In this document: positions 8,191 to 16,093 of the stretch, piece after piece
How the letters are laid out: the number at the start of each line of letters is the position of its first letter
Position numbering within the stretch: the stretch's first letter is position 1
Source of the DNA: Rhizonema sp. PD37
Lineage (GTDB): Bacteria > Cyanobacteriota > Cyanobacteriia > Cyanobacteriales > Nostocaceae
DNA length: 32,022 nt
NCBI GenBank assembly: GCA_029379215.1
Contig: JAQYWO010000067.1
Location: 1 to 32,022, forward strand
Reading direction: 5' to 3'
Program-made: the position numbers and the translations under genes
The notes under the pieces: generated by a model
The model's input: only the letters and a program-made list of their open reading frames with translations
Told to the model about the DNA's origin: nothing
The model's database searches: none

Positions 8191-8685
8191 TCAAAGCAAG
8201 TACTTGGGTGGCGTCAACCAAAACATCTGACTGCGACCCAAGGGAGATCCTTCTTCTGGTAGTTTTAATCCAATCATACCTGCTTTTTTCAAGACTAGGG
8301 CTGCTTTGGCTTGACCCCAGACAAGAATTTCTGCCCAATACCCCAAATTGGGCTCGTGTCCCACCAATGCGAGTTGAATTTGAGGCGAATATTTTTTTGG
8401 TTCCAACCAGTCTTTAACCCAACAGTGAATATCACCCTGAGGCGCAAGGTGCATGCATTCCTCTACGTGAGAAACCAGTCCGCTTGCCACAAAGATTTCA
8501 GTCGTTTGACGGGCACGTACTAAGGGACTGGTGACAATGAAATCAAACTGCAAACCCAATTTTCTCAGTTGCTGAGCAACTTTTTCGGTTTTTTGTCTTC
8601 CTTCTTTTGTCAAATGGCGTTGCTCGTCATCAATATCAGATCGCTTCTCTTCAGCTATTCCATGACGAATTAAATAAAGTTCCAT
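8191..8685 (-). CDS. sixA: Phosphohistidine phosphatase SixA family
   Basis: A 164-residue histidine-phosphatase-superfamily protein. The N-terminus MELYLIRHGIAEEKRSD contains the RHG signature, with nucleophile His8. Arg in the SPLVRARQT motif (near residue 55) and the second catalytic His108 in LALVGHEPNLG complete the active site. SixA in enteric bacteria removes phosphate from the HPt domain of ArcB or from PTSNtr proteins. In cyanobacteria the substrate is unknown; the hybrid CheA downstream carries an HPt, but no link is shown by sequence. It is on the same strand as the DHH phosphoesterase, 47 bases after it, and is probably co-transcribed. Confidence 0.88.
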   Translation of the reverse strand: MELYLIRHGIAEEKRSDIDDEQRHLTKEGRQKTEKVAQQLRKLGLQFDFIVTSPLVRARQTTEIFVASGLVSHVEECMHLAPQGDIHCWVKDWLEPKKYSPQIQLALVGHEPNLGYWAEILVWGQAKAALVLKKAGMIGLKLPEEGSPLGRSQMFWLTPPKYLL

Positions 8686-8732
8686 TCAGAGTTATTAGTT
8701 GTTAGTACTTCAAAAGTACCACTTACCATAAT

Positions 8733-10010
8733 CTACTCTGACTCTATGGGGTTATCCTTAGGATTCACCAGTTTCAGCAGTTTCTGCTTGATTTGGGTAT
8801 CGAAAACTTCCCATTTCATTTTCGCGTAAGCAGGATTTTCGTTACCTCCAGATAAGAAGCCTATGGGAATTTCAAATCCCCCTGCACTTGTCCTACCACC
8901 GCCAAAAAAGCGTCCACTGCTATCTTGTCCAAAAGCTTCTTTAATAAACTCATCAGGATCAAGAGTCAATTTGCTGGTTCTTAAGGAGCCAATCGCCACT
9001 TCTAGTTCTTCATCTTCATCATGAACAATGCCATAAACCACGGCAGTGTGTACATTGTCTTCTGTTACAAGAAAATCTGCAGCTTGGGGGATAGCATCGC
9101 GATCATCGTATCGTAGGTAGCCAACGCCGGCTATGGAGAAGTTATTTTGCACAATCCGGTTTTTCAGCGATCGCTCGATCACGTCCATAACTCGTTTGGA
9201 GCGAGTTGCTTGTAATACCGCATTTAGCAGTTGCGAGTCGTAAAATCTACTGAGATACGCTGCTGCCATGAAATCTTCTTCCTGCGCTTGCATCAACCTG
9301 TTTGTGTCTGAACGCAAGCCATGCATTAGGGCAGTAGCACATTTCACGTGCTGAGAAATACTGCTATCTAACGTCAATAAACCTGCTTGTAAATACTGAG
9401 TAAAAATCGTGGCTGTTGCTCGTGCAGAAGGACGAATGTCAACAAACTCTGAAGTGATATCTCCCTGTAAATTGTGATGATCAACCACTACTAATAGGGG
9501 GATTTTCGCTTCTTGCAGCGCAGTGAGCAGGTGAGAAGTCGTTCCTTGGCTATCAATTAACACGAAGCCATGATATGAGGACAAATCTTTACTTTTCAAA
9601 GTTTGCGTCGTCCAGCGCTGGGCTGGTAGATTTGTCAGTCTTACCAAGGCAATATTTTCTTGATGGCTGAGAGCGCCTGCATAAATGATGTCACACTTGA
9701 TATCATATTGCTGAGCAATTAATTGATAAGTCCAAGCACATGACAAAGCATCAGGATCAGGAAAATCTTGCAGGATAACGAGTTGGCGCTCTTGTCGATG
9801 TTTTGACAACAGCTGACGAAACTCTTCAGCTTTTTGATGTGCTAACAAATTACAGCGTGAACCAAGATAATTGCCTTCACTCGTCAATCCCTTAGCATAC
9901 TGCTTGGATGAATTGTCAACTAACTGTCTATCCACTTCAGCATCATCTGGAGTCTGATCTGTTGTTAAGGGCAAATTTTCAAACTGAGTCAGGGAAGGTT
10001 TAAATTGCAT
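8733..10010 (-). CDS. DHH-family phosphoesterase (NrnA/RecJ-like superfamily)
   Basis: A 425-residue protein with a DHH domain and a C-terminal DHHA1 domain. Metal-binding motifs are DFPDPDALS (residues 82-90), LIDSQG (Asp153) and VVVDHHNL (Asp177-His178-His179). A later HGLRSDTNR segment and the Gly-rich FFGGGRTSAGGFEIPIGFL near the C-terminus are typical of DHHA1. The family includes nanoRNases, pAp phosphatases and c-di-AMP phosphodiesterases; the exact substrate is not clear here. The first motif lacks the usual His (it reads QDFPDPD), a variant known in some cyanobacterial members as I recall. About 60 N-terminal residues precede the domain and are low in recognisable features. The sixA gene follows 47 bases later. 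Confidence 0.88.
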   Translation of the reverse strand: MQFKPSLTQFENLPLTTDQTPDDAEVDRQLVDNSSKQYAKGLTSEGNYLGSRCNLLAHQKAEEFRQLLSKHRQERQLVILQDFPDPDALSCAWTYQLIAQQYDIKCDIIYAGALSHQENIALVRLTNLPAQRWTTQTLKSKDLSSYHGFVLIDSQGTTSHLLTALQEAKIPLLVVVDHHNLQGDITSEFVDIRPSARATATIFTQYLQAGLLTLDSSISQHVKCATALMHGLRSDTNRLMQAQEEDFMAAAYLSRFYDSQLLNAVLQATRSKRVMDVIERSLKNRIVQNNFSIAGVGYLRYDDRDAIPQAADFLVTEDNVHTAVVYGIVHDEDEELEVAIGSLRTSKLTLDPDEFIKEAFGQDSSGRFFGGGRTSAGGFEIPIGFLSGGNENPAYAKMKWEVFDTQIKQKLLKLVNPKDNPIESE

Positions 10011-10344
10011 ATTATAACTTTTTTAGAACTTTAAGACTCCTGATATCCATCATTTGATTTTGGATGTTTATATTTATCCACTGTCTATATCCTTCAATCT
10101 TAAATGCGCTGATTTTAGACTGATTTTTCAGACTAATCTGGGAACTTGTACTATGGAGGAATCATCTGTTAATCAAGTCAATGAAATTGGATGTGCTAAT
10201 TTTTTGCAGACGATTCTTATCAAAATTGAGTTAAAAATCCGACTGAAATCGAAAAATAGGCGAGAGTCTTAGACTTCACCTGAAACTAACTCTGAATTTT
10301 GACTCCTAGCTTATGGTTTGTTTAAGATACTAAATGGTGCTTCA

Positions 10345-10358
10345 TTTGAGTACTCAAA
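10345..10358. promoter_or_regulatory. Perfect 14-base palindrome TTTGAGTACTCAAA
   Basis: Symmetric site about 335 bases upstream of the DHH gene and beyond the end of the HNH gene. It could be a protein-binding site or a small hairpin; no regulator is recognised. Confidence 0.3.
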
Positions 10359-10502
10359 CGGAATTCCACTACACATTAAGATTTTCGCAAAAACACAGAG
10401 GTTTTGCACTATACCCTCCAGTGTATTTTTTTGTCAATATATTCTTTAATAGTTATTTATTATGACTCACACCTTTATATCCCAAAATTTACAATGACTT
10501 GG

Positions 10503-10540
10503 GAAAAAATTCAGGACAGATGCTCAGATCAGAGCGTCCT
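10503..10540 (-). terminator. Rho-independent terminator of the HNH gene
   Basis: Read on the minus strand, AGGAC-GAGC-type arms (10536-10540/10513-10517 outer, 10532-10535/10522-10525 inner, one bulge) form a stable hairpin. A run of six T follows after two bases. It lies about 65 bases past the HNH stop codon. Confidence 0.6.
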
Positions 10541-10603
10541 TCTATGTTAAACTGTCAAGGTCGGTCACGAGCCATGTTTGTACTTGCCAATTGGTTAGCT
10601 GAA

Positions 10604-11101
10604 TCAAAGTCCAATAACATACTTTTGCCATTCTTGATGCATCCCGCTTTTGAGGTGTTTGCTGACCTCAAAATAAAGACTGCTGTAAGGTCGGCGCGGC
10701 GGATGCCGCAATAGCATGTGGGCTTCGTGAGGTGTGCGGTTTCCCTTCCTGACATTGCAACGCACGCAGGCTGTCACAATGTTTTCCCAACTATCGCCAC
10801 CCCCGCGCGATCGCGGAATGACATGGTCTAGGGTTAACTCGTCTCCTGTATAACTACAGTATTGACAAGTATGACCGTCACGGTGCAATATATTTCGACG
10901 AGTCAGAGGTATTTCCTTGTAAGGAACGCGCACATAGTGGCGTAACCGAATGACTGTGGGAAGCGGAAACTCTGTATAGAGTAGCTTGTTATTGAATTCA
11001 ACACGTTCTGCTTTGCCTTTGATCAACAACACTACAGCTCGCCGCCAGCTAGTAATGTTGAGTGGTTCATAAGAGGCATTCAGAACTAAAACCTTACCCA
11101 T
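10604..11101 (-). CDS. HNH endonuclease domain protein
   Basis: A 165-residue protein of the widespread cyanobacterial HNH family starting MGKVLVLNASYEPLNITSWR. The zinc ribbon is CQYC (Cys79, Cys82) with CVRC (Cys112, Cys115). Between them lies the HNH core LDHVIPRSRGGGDSWEN, with Asp92-His93 and Asn107. The N-terminal 70 residues are conserved in this family and precede the nuclease core. Its biological role is unknown; it is not flanked by mobile-element ends and looks like a resident gene. It is transcribed divergently from alr across a 204-base region and ends at a hairpin terminator. Confidence 0.88.
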   Translation of the reverse strand: MGKVLVLNASYEPLNITSWRRAVVLLIKGKAERVEFNNKLLYTEFPLPTVIRLRHYVRVPYKEIPLTRRNILHRDGHTCQYCSYTGDELTLDHVIPRSRGGGDSWENIVTACVRCNVRKGNRTPHEAHMLLRHPPRRPYSSLYFEVSKHLKSGMHQEWQKYVIGL

Positions 11102-11239
11102 TGAAAAAGGCTCAAGGTATTAATTTTACATATATTAACACATAAATGGACATGAGCAATCAGTATTCAACGATATTGCTCTCTTGCGATTAGCCATTCC
11201 CTATTAAAATTTTCTTTTATTGTTCGGGAGTAACTTGTC

Positions 11240-11266
11240 TTGACACGAATAAAGAAACACTATGAC
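11240..11266 (+). promoter_or_regulatory. Candidate alr promoter
   Basis: TTGACA (11240-11245) and TATGAC (11261-11266) are separated by 15 bases, a little short for a sigma-70 promoter, 40 bases before the alr start. It is plausible but unproven. Confidence 0.3.
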
Positions 11267-11305
11267 TAAGAAGCAAAGCCCAGGTGTGAGAGGAGCTAGT
11301 TAATC

Positions 11306-12493
11306 ATGTTAAGGCACGAGCAAAGCCCCAGTATTACGGATTATCAACAGTGCGACACTTACGCCTGGTTTTCGCAACGTGCTTGGGTGGAAGTTGATTT
11401 AGCTGCGTTGTCACACAATGTACAGCAGTTACGGCGATTCTTGTCAGCTCGTACCCAACTCATGGTTGTGGTAAAAGCTGATGCTTATGGACATGGAGTG
11501 GTGATAGTTGCCCAAACTGTTTTAAAATCGGGAGCAAGTTGGCTGGGAGTCGCAACGGTTCCAGAAGGAATTCAATTGCGAGAAGCAGGAATCAAAGCTC
11601 CAATTTTGATTTTAGGTGCGACTTATACTCTAGAGCAAATTCATGCGCTCGCTCACTGGAAGCTTCAACCAACCCTATCGAGTCCCAAGCAAGCCTTAAT
11701 ATTTTCCAACACTTTAGAAGCCATCAACTGTGATTCCCATTTACCAGTACATATCAAATTGGACACGGGAATGTCGAGATTGGGAACTGATTGGCAGCAG
11801 GCGGGTGAATTTGTTCAGCTTGTACAGAGATTACCTCATTTGAAAATTGCTAGCATTTATTCCCACTTAGCAACAGCAGATAGTCTCGATCCCACTGTCA
11901 TGAACGAACAACATACACGATTTGAAAGTGCGATCGCTCAAATTAAAGCAATGGGAATAGAACCACCCTACTTGCACTTGGCAAATTCAGCCGCCACCCT
12001 CGCTGACAAAAGATTGCACTACGATATGGTGCGTGTCGGTTTGGCTGTTTACGGACTTTACCCGGCTCTTCATTTGCGGGAGCGCATCGATCTCAAGCCT
12101 GTTTTACAAGTGAAAGCGCGAGTAACACAAGTAAAAAATATAGCCCAAGGAACTGGTGTCAGCTACGGACATCAATTTGTAGCAGAACAAGAACTCCGCC
12201 TTGCTGTTGTCGGAATTGGTTACGCTGATGGTGTTCCTCGCAATCTTTCCCAAAAAATGCAGGCGATCATTCGAGGTGTAAGAGTGCCACAAATTGGCAC
12301 AATTACCATGGATCAGTTGATGTTAGATGTGAGTGCTTTGCCTTCTTTGCAAGAGGGGGAAGTTGTAACGTTACTTGGTCAACAAGGAGACGAAAACATC
12401 TACGCTGAAGACTGGGCAACTCAACTCAATACTATTTCTTGGGAAATTCTCTGCGGGTTTAAGCATCGCTTGCCTCGCGTAGCAGTCATTTAA
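11306..12493 (+). CDS. alr: Alanine racemase
   Basis: PLP-dependent interconversion of L- and D-alanine for peptidoglycan synthesis. The protein is 395 residues. The PLP lysine is Lys57 in VVVKADAYGHG. The second catalytic base is Tyr287 in TGVSYGHQF. LDTGMSRLG (near residue 152), LHLANSAA and VRVGLAVYGLYP are further family motifs. The N-terminal 24 residues before AWVEVDLAALSHN are an extension often seen in cyanobacterial copies. AGGAG lies about 10 bases before the ATG. It is monocistronic in appearance: divergent from the HNH gene and followed by a tRNA with its own promoter. Confidence 0.96.
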   Translation: MLRHEQSPSITDYQQCDTYAWFSQRAWVEVDLAALSHNVQQLRRFLSARTQLMVVVKADAYGHGVVIVAQTVLKSGASWLGVATVPEGIQLREAGIKAPILILGATYTLEQIHALAHWKLQPTLSSPKQALIFSNTLEAINCDSHLPVHIKLDTGMSRLGTDWQQAGEFVQLVQRLPHLKIASIYSHLATADSLDPTVMNEQHTRFESAIAQIKAMGIEPPYLHLANSAATLADKRLHYDMVRVGLAVYGLYPALHLRERIDLKPVLQVKARVTQVKNIAQGTGVSYGHQFVAEQELRLAVVGIGYADGVPRNLSQKMQAIIRGVRVPQIGTITMDQLMLDVSALPSLQEGEVVTLLGQQGDENIYAEDWATQLNTISWEILCGFKHRLPRVAVI

Positions 12494-12600
12494 TAGCCAG
12501 TAGCTGATTAATACGTTATGATTTTCCTCCCCACTTCATACTCCTTTCCAGGGGTTTTGACATGTCTATCTCATGTACAAGAGAAGTTATCAATTCACTA

Positions 12601-12629
12601 TTGCTATAAGTAAATTGTTGTGATAAACT
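12601..12629 (+). promoter_or_regulatory. Promoter of tRNA-Leu(UAG)
   Basis: TTGCTA (12601-12606), 17-base spacer, TAAACT (12624-12629), ending 11 bases before the first base of the tRNA. Spacing and position fit a sigma-70-type promoter. Confidence 0.55.
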
Positions 12630-12640
12630 GAGCAATTGAT

Positions 12641-12722
12641 GCGGATGTGGCGAAATTGGCAGACGCGCTAGATTTAGGTTCTAGTGCCGTAAGGCGTGAA
12701 GGTTCAAGTCCTTTCATCCGCA
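12641..12722 (+). tRNA. tRNA-Leu (anticodon UAG)
   Basis: An 82-nt class II tRNA. The acceptor arms GCGGATG (12641-12647) and CATCCGC (12715-12721) pair fully, with discriminator A at 12722. The anticodon stem CTAGA/TCTAG encloses the loop TTTAGGT, giving anticodon UAG, which reads CUN leucine codons. A long variable arm TGCCGTAAGGCGT and the T-arm GGTTCAAGTCC are present. CCA is not encoded, and no intron is present. Confidence 0.96.
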
Positions 12723-12739
12723 CTTCGGTAAGTTAACTG

Positions 12740-12779
12740 ATTAAAATGGAGATGCAAAATTTTGCGTCTTTATTTTAAT
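12740..12779 (+). terminator. Hairpin downstream of tRNA-Leu
   Basis: Nested inverted repeats: ATTAAAAT (12740-12747) with ATTTTAAT (12772-12779), and inside them GATGCAAAA with TTTTGCGTC. The hairpin is followed by A/T-rich DNA rather than a clean T run. It probably ends or trims the tRNA transcript. Confidence 0.45.
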
Positions 12780-13471
12780 ATAAGCAGGTCAATACATTGA
12801 GGCAATGCGATCCGGATGGCAGCCGTTGACTTCTCTTCTCATTCTTCGGAGACGCTGCTTTGTAGCTTGCTTCTTCGTAGGGGTACGCCGATGGTCGTAT
12901 CGCCCTTATAGAATCACAGCAGAGATTTTGGGATGCATATGCAGGTGAAAAAGTTATCGCTGCATCAACTGGTTGTTAGTAACAAAAGTTACTCCGATAC
13001 ATTTGACAAGTTTTCTTATAGTGTATAAAATAAAACTTTATTTAAGTAATAATACTATGAAAATAGGAAATCTTATTTCATGTTCATCATCACTCTAAAA
13101 TAAACCGTACTATACTTAAGTAAGATTACTGAACTTAAGAAGTTTTAGTTTATTGAGCTAAAAATCAGGCTAGTTGAAGCTTACTATCAGACAAGTAGCT
13201 TTATTTAGTCTTTGCTTTTTTTTGACTTGTCATGCAACAATGTCTGATAATCTCAGTATAAGTAAGTTCATTAGTAAATGAACTTAACTTACGAGTTCAT
13301 GCAAATTGTGTTGTCATTGGGGTGCTACTGTTGAGCTTCACTACATACCTGAAAATTAAACTTCGGTATTTTGTATAACTAAAATACTACTGATATGATT
13401 AATTTGACTTGTGGAAAAGCTTTGGACAAATTTAGCTTACATCTATCGAATTGAGTCGAAGTAAAAGCAAA
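12780..13471. other. Long leader/intergenic region before the chemosensory operon
   Basis: About 690 bases without a supported gene. A repeat-like patch (TTCGGAGACGCTGC, CTTCTTCGTAGGGG) lies at 12830-12890. A strong promoter-like pair is at 13003-13031 (listed separately). An inverted repeat AAGTTCAT/ATGAACTT spans about 13263-13284. The rest is A/T-rich. Confidence 0.55.
13003..13031 (+). promoter_or_regulatory. Candidate sigma-70-type promoter of the chemosensory operon
   Basis: A perfect TTGACA (13003-13008), a 17-base spacer and TAAAAT (13026-13031). It points to the PATAN-REC gene, whose start is about 440 bases downstream, implying a long 5' leader or an intervening small RNA. Confidence 0.45.
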
Positions 13472-14545
13472 ATGAGTACAACTCCTATAGGTAGCTATAA
13501 GTTCTTTCAGAAACTACATCCCCTATCTCTTCTAGCACAACTTACTAGCAGACGTGCTACAGGGTGCTTACGAGTATTGACTTCGTTGGGATCTTGGTCA
13601 CTGTATCTAGAGGAAGGCAAGCTTACTTATGCCTCCTGCTCAGAAAGATTGTTTGAGCGACTCGAGCATCAATTAGAACGCTTGAGTCAGCAAATTTCTA
13701 GTGTCAATGATACAACTCTCAAGCAGGTGCAAACAACATTTGAAACAAATAGCCAGACTCAATCTATACCACAAGCCGATTATCAAGTTATTTGCTACTT
13801 AGTAGAACGTGATTACATTACCCCTTCTCAAGCAGTCATAGTGATTGACGAACTGGCCAAAGAAGTACTGGAGTCATTTTTAACTTTAAAAGAAGGAAGC
13901 TATGAATTTAATCACGAAAGTCCTTTAAATGAACTACCACAGTTCTGTCGCTTAGACCTACGATTACTGGTTGAACACTGTCAGAAGCAACTCCGAAACA
14001 GTCAAAATACGCACTCATCAGTTCTCAGGCAAGAAACGAATCAAATGCCGACATTGACTTTGCCTCAAACTGTATCGAAAACTCAAATTAATTCGACAAC
14101 AGAGTTGTCAAGACAGACAAACCTTAATAACTCTGACAACAATCGAAACAAAATTTTTGAGCAGTATAGCAGTAAAAATACTTATACAATTGCCTGTATT
14201 GACGATAGTCCAACAGTTTTAAATTCTATCAAGCAGTTTTTGGATGAAAATACTTTCTTAGTCGTTGCGATCAACGATCCAGTCAAAGCATTGATGCAAA
14301 TTCTTCGCAGTAAACCAGACATAATTCTATTAGACATCGAAATGCCGAATTTAGATGGTTACGAGTTATGTTCCCTCTTACGGAGACATTCAGCTTTTAA
14401 AAATACACCGATCATCATGGTAACAGGCAGAACAGGATTTCTAGACAGAGCTAAAGCTAAAATTGTGAGGTCATCGGGTTATCTAGCCAAACCTTTTACA
14501 CAATCAGATTTATTAAAAATACTGTTTAAACATCTGAATCCTTAG
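13472..14545 (+). CDS. PatA-like response regulator (PATAN/DUF4388 plus REC)
   Basis: First gene of the chemosensory cluster. From ATG at 13472 the protein is 357 residues; an in-frame TTG at 13451 would add 7 residues and is less likely. The N-terminal half is a PATAN-type domain (PLSLLAQLTSRRATGCLRVL, then LEEGKLTYASCSERLFERLE), a predicted interaction module. A Ser/Thr/Gln/Asn-rich linker follows at about residues 175-235. The C-terminal REC domain has the acidic pair in ACIDDSPTVL, phospho-acceptor Asp in ILLDIEMPNLDGYELC, Thr in MVTGRTG and Lys in YLAKPF. Equivalent genes are PilG/TaxP1-like in Synechocystis and HmpA-like in Nostoc. The output is probably direct protein contact at the pilus machinery, as there is no DNA-binding domain. 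It is not necessarily the heterocyst protein PatA itself. Confidence 0.88.
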   Translation: MSTTPIGSYKFFQKLHPLSLLAQLTSRRATGCLRVLTSLGSWSLYLEEGKLTYASCSERLFERLEHQLERLSQQISSVNDTTLKQVQTTFETNSQTQSIPQADYQVICYLVERDYITPSQAVIVIDELAKEVLESFLTLKEGSYEFNHESPLNELPQFCRLDLRLLVEHCQKQLRNSQNTHSSVLRQETNQMPTLTLPQTVSKTQINSTTELSRQTNLNNSDNNRNKIFEQYSSKNTYTIACIDDSPTVLNSIKQFLDENTFLVVAINDPVKALMQILRSKPDIILLDIEMPNLDGYELCSLLRRHSAFKNTPIIMVTGRTGFLDRAKAKIVRSSGYLAKPFTQSDLLKILFKHLNP

Positions 14546-15043
14546 TTAAATATGATAGAACTCAGCACTCATAACTCAGAACTTAGTAGTCAGTTTAAGA
14601 AAAGGCTCTTAGGGAGATCCATAAAAATAACGGTTCAGCTGTCAAACTAAAACGAGATTCGTAGTCGCGCTCGTCTGCCGCACAGAATCTTCCAATAGGC
14701 TAAGGAAGCGCGAAGCTATCTTGACGGTTGCAGACGCCCCCAAGACTTCGCCTAATATCGGTGACATACGGCTGGATATTTACGGATGGTAAGTACCTTA
14801 GAGATACTAGCACCTGAAAGGTGATGCTAAAAATGTCTCAGTCACCAGGGAGTCGGAAAAGTGGAGTTACACGCTGCCTCACCATTATTTATTTATTTAT
14901 GGAAAAAATAAAAAGAAGCATTTTATGAAAGCGCATTGCCGAAATGTTCAATTTACAGGGATGTATTCTGTGTTCTTCTGAAAAAAGCAAGAGCAAAAAA
15001 TCCATAAATTAGAGCAATATTTATTAAGTAAGGAGAATTAAAA
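14546..15043. other. 498-base leader between the PATAN-REC gene and cheY, with structured repeats
   Basis: No protein gene is seen. It contains a nested pair of inverted repeats: CGTCTGC (14672-14678) with GCAGACG (14730-14736), enclosing CTTCC (14689-14693) with GGAAG (14704-14708). Further on, CACCT (14811-14815) can pair with AGGTG (14819-14823), while GGTGA (14820-14824) could instead pair with TCACC (14842-14846). An ATTTATTTATTTATGG run lies at 14887-14902. This may be an untranslated leader, an attenuator or a small RNA; no known riboswitch class was recognised. Confidence 0.45.
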
Positions 15044-15421
15044 GTGAGTATTACTTTGCTTGGCACAATTTTGATTGTAGAAGACTCACCTAGTGAATTG
15101 GAACTCATGAGCTACTACTTGAAAGAAAGCGGGTACAATGTCATTAAAGCTACTGGTGCAAAAGAAGCATTAGAAAAAGCCTTATCAGAACAACCTGATC
15201 TGATAGTGACTGATGTGGTGATGCCAGGAATGAGCGGATTTGAGTTGTGTCGATCTTTGAAAAGAAATCCAGCCACTAGAAAAGTCCCAATTGTCATTTG
15301 TAGTTCTAAAGATCAGGAAATTGATCGCTTATGGGCATTGAGGCAAGGTGCTGATGCCTACGTAACCAAGCCTTTTACTCGCGAACAGCTTCTGCGTGCT
15401 ATTAAATCGGTGACAATTTGA
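15044..15421 (+). CDS. CheY-like response regulator (PilH/HmpB type)
   Basis: A 125-residue single-domain receiver. Start is GTG at 15044 with AGGAG 8 bases upstream (15031-15035). Motifs are the acidic pair in LIVEDSPSELELM, phospho-acceptor Asp in LIVTDVVMPGMSGFELC, switch Ser in VICSSKD and Lys in AYVTKPFTREQLL. It is the second response regulator of the cluster, the equivalent of PilH in Pil-Chp systems, which in Pseudomonas and cyanobacteria modulate pilus motility or compete for CheA phosphate. The cheW frame begins within a few bases of its stop, so the two are translationally coupled. Confidence 0.93.
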   Translation: MSITLLGTILIVEDSPSELELMSYYLKESGYNVIKATGAKEALEKALSEQPDLIVTDVVMPGMSGFELCRSLKRNPATRKVPIVICSSKDQEIDRLWALRQGADAYVTKPFTREQLLRAIKSVTI

Positions 15422-15426
15422 GTGGA

Positions 15427-15927
15427 ATGATGAACAGTTCAAAAATTACGTTGATAAAAAACCAAAACCCGAATCACTTAGAAGATGGCTATTTAAAGTT
15501 TCATCTTAACAAACAAACATCTGCTCTTTTATCAATGAAGCATACGCAAGAAGCAATTGTTATGCCAGTTGAATCTGTCACCTCAATGCCAAACATGCCT
15601 AGTAGCATATTGGGATTAATGAATTGGCGGAGTCATATAATTTGGCTTGCCGATCTTTCCAGAATTTTTAATCTAGAATACCAGGATCATAGACTCGGCC
15701 AGTACAACGTCATTATTATCAGGGTGGAATCTATGCTTTTAGGCTTAGTCGTGCAAGAGATCGTAGGTACAACTAAGTTTATAACCGATGATATTCATTC
15801 TCCTGTAGGTCATATTGCTTCTAGTTTGGTTCCTTATTTACGGGGCTGTGTTATTCAAGACAAAGAAATATTGTTGGTGTTGGATGCTCAAGCTATTATG
15901 CAATCTTCTATGCTTCGTAATGATTAG
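15427..15927 (+). CDS. CheW-like coupling protein (PilI/HmpC type)
   Basis: Adapter that links the MCP to the CheA kinase. The CDS starts at ATG 15427 (166 residues) or the adjacent ATG at 15430; an in-frame TTG at 15418 overlapping the cheY stop is also possible. The CheW beta-barrel is recognisable from EAIVMPVESVTSMPNMPSSI, ILGLMNWRSHIIWLADL, YNVIIIRVESMLLGLVVQEI and ILLVLDAQAIM. Length matches short cyanobacterial CheW proteins. It sits between cheY and the MCP in the conserved order. Confidence 0.87.
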   Translation: MMNSSKITLIKNQNPNHLEDGYLKFHLNKQTSALLSMKHTQEAIVMPVESVTSMPNMPSSILGLMNWRSHIIWLADLSRIFNLEYQDHRLGQYNVIIIRVESMLLGLVVQEIVGTTKFITDDIHSPVGHIASSLVPYLRGCVIQDKEILLVLDAQAIMQSSMLRND

Positions 15928-16093
15928 GGTAAGCATTCAGCCCTTAGTTGTAAGTTATCTGCCGTGCATTATTTGTCAGTCGGGAGGCGGGAGAGATCTC
16001 AATTATACATTCGAGACTGAGTCGTTTGTTAACTCTTGAAGTGCCAACTGGATTTTTAGTTTTATTATTCGCAATATCCACAGGAATTCATTC

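Larger units (their letters stand above)
10011..10603. other. Intergenic region with palindromes and a minus-strand terminator
   Basis: No gene is supported in these 593 bases; a 72-codon plus-strand frame at 10054-10272 has no recognisable family, signal or ribosome binding site. The region contains a perfect palindrome (10345-10358), a GCAAAA/TTTTGC hairpin (10387-10407), a CACT/AGTG stem followed by TATTTTTTT near 10407-10432, and the likely terminator of the HNH gene. The DHH gene promoter on the minus strand must lie close to 10011-10100 but is not obvious. Confidence 0.55.

Noticed and set aside
10054..10272. 72-codon plus-strand frame between the DHH and HNH genes
   Set aside because: No ribosome binding site, signal or recognisable family, and the upstream and downstream DNA is repeat- and palindrome-rich. 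Treated as chance.
10604..11101. HNH gene as part of a mobile element or the IscB remnant
   Set aside because: It is a complete protein of the common resident cyanobacterial HNH family with its own terminator, over 18 kb from the IscB fragment, and with no inverted-repeat ends.
12830..12900. Transposase or inserted element after tRNA-Leu
   Set aside because: tRNA genes are common integration sites, but no integrase, repeated tRNA 3' end or long open frame follows; only short dispersed-repeat words are seen.
13472..14545. Identification of the PATAN-REC gene as the heterocyst patterning gene patA
   Set aside because: It heads a cheY-cheW-mcp-cheA cluster, which points to the PilG/HmpA-like paralogue; domain similarity alone cannot separate the paralogues.
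14546..15043. Group II intron or known riboswitch (c-di-GMP, cobalamin, glutamine, guanidine) in the cheY leader
   Set aside because: None of the consensus cores, such as domain V of group II introns or the conserved riboswitch loops, could be found by eye.
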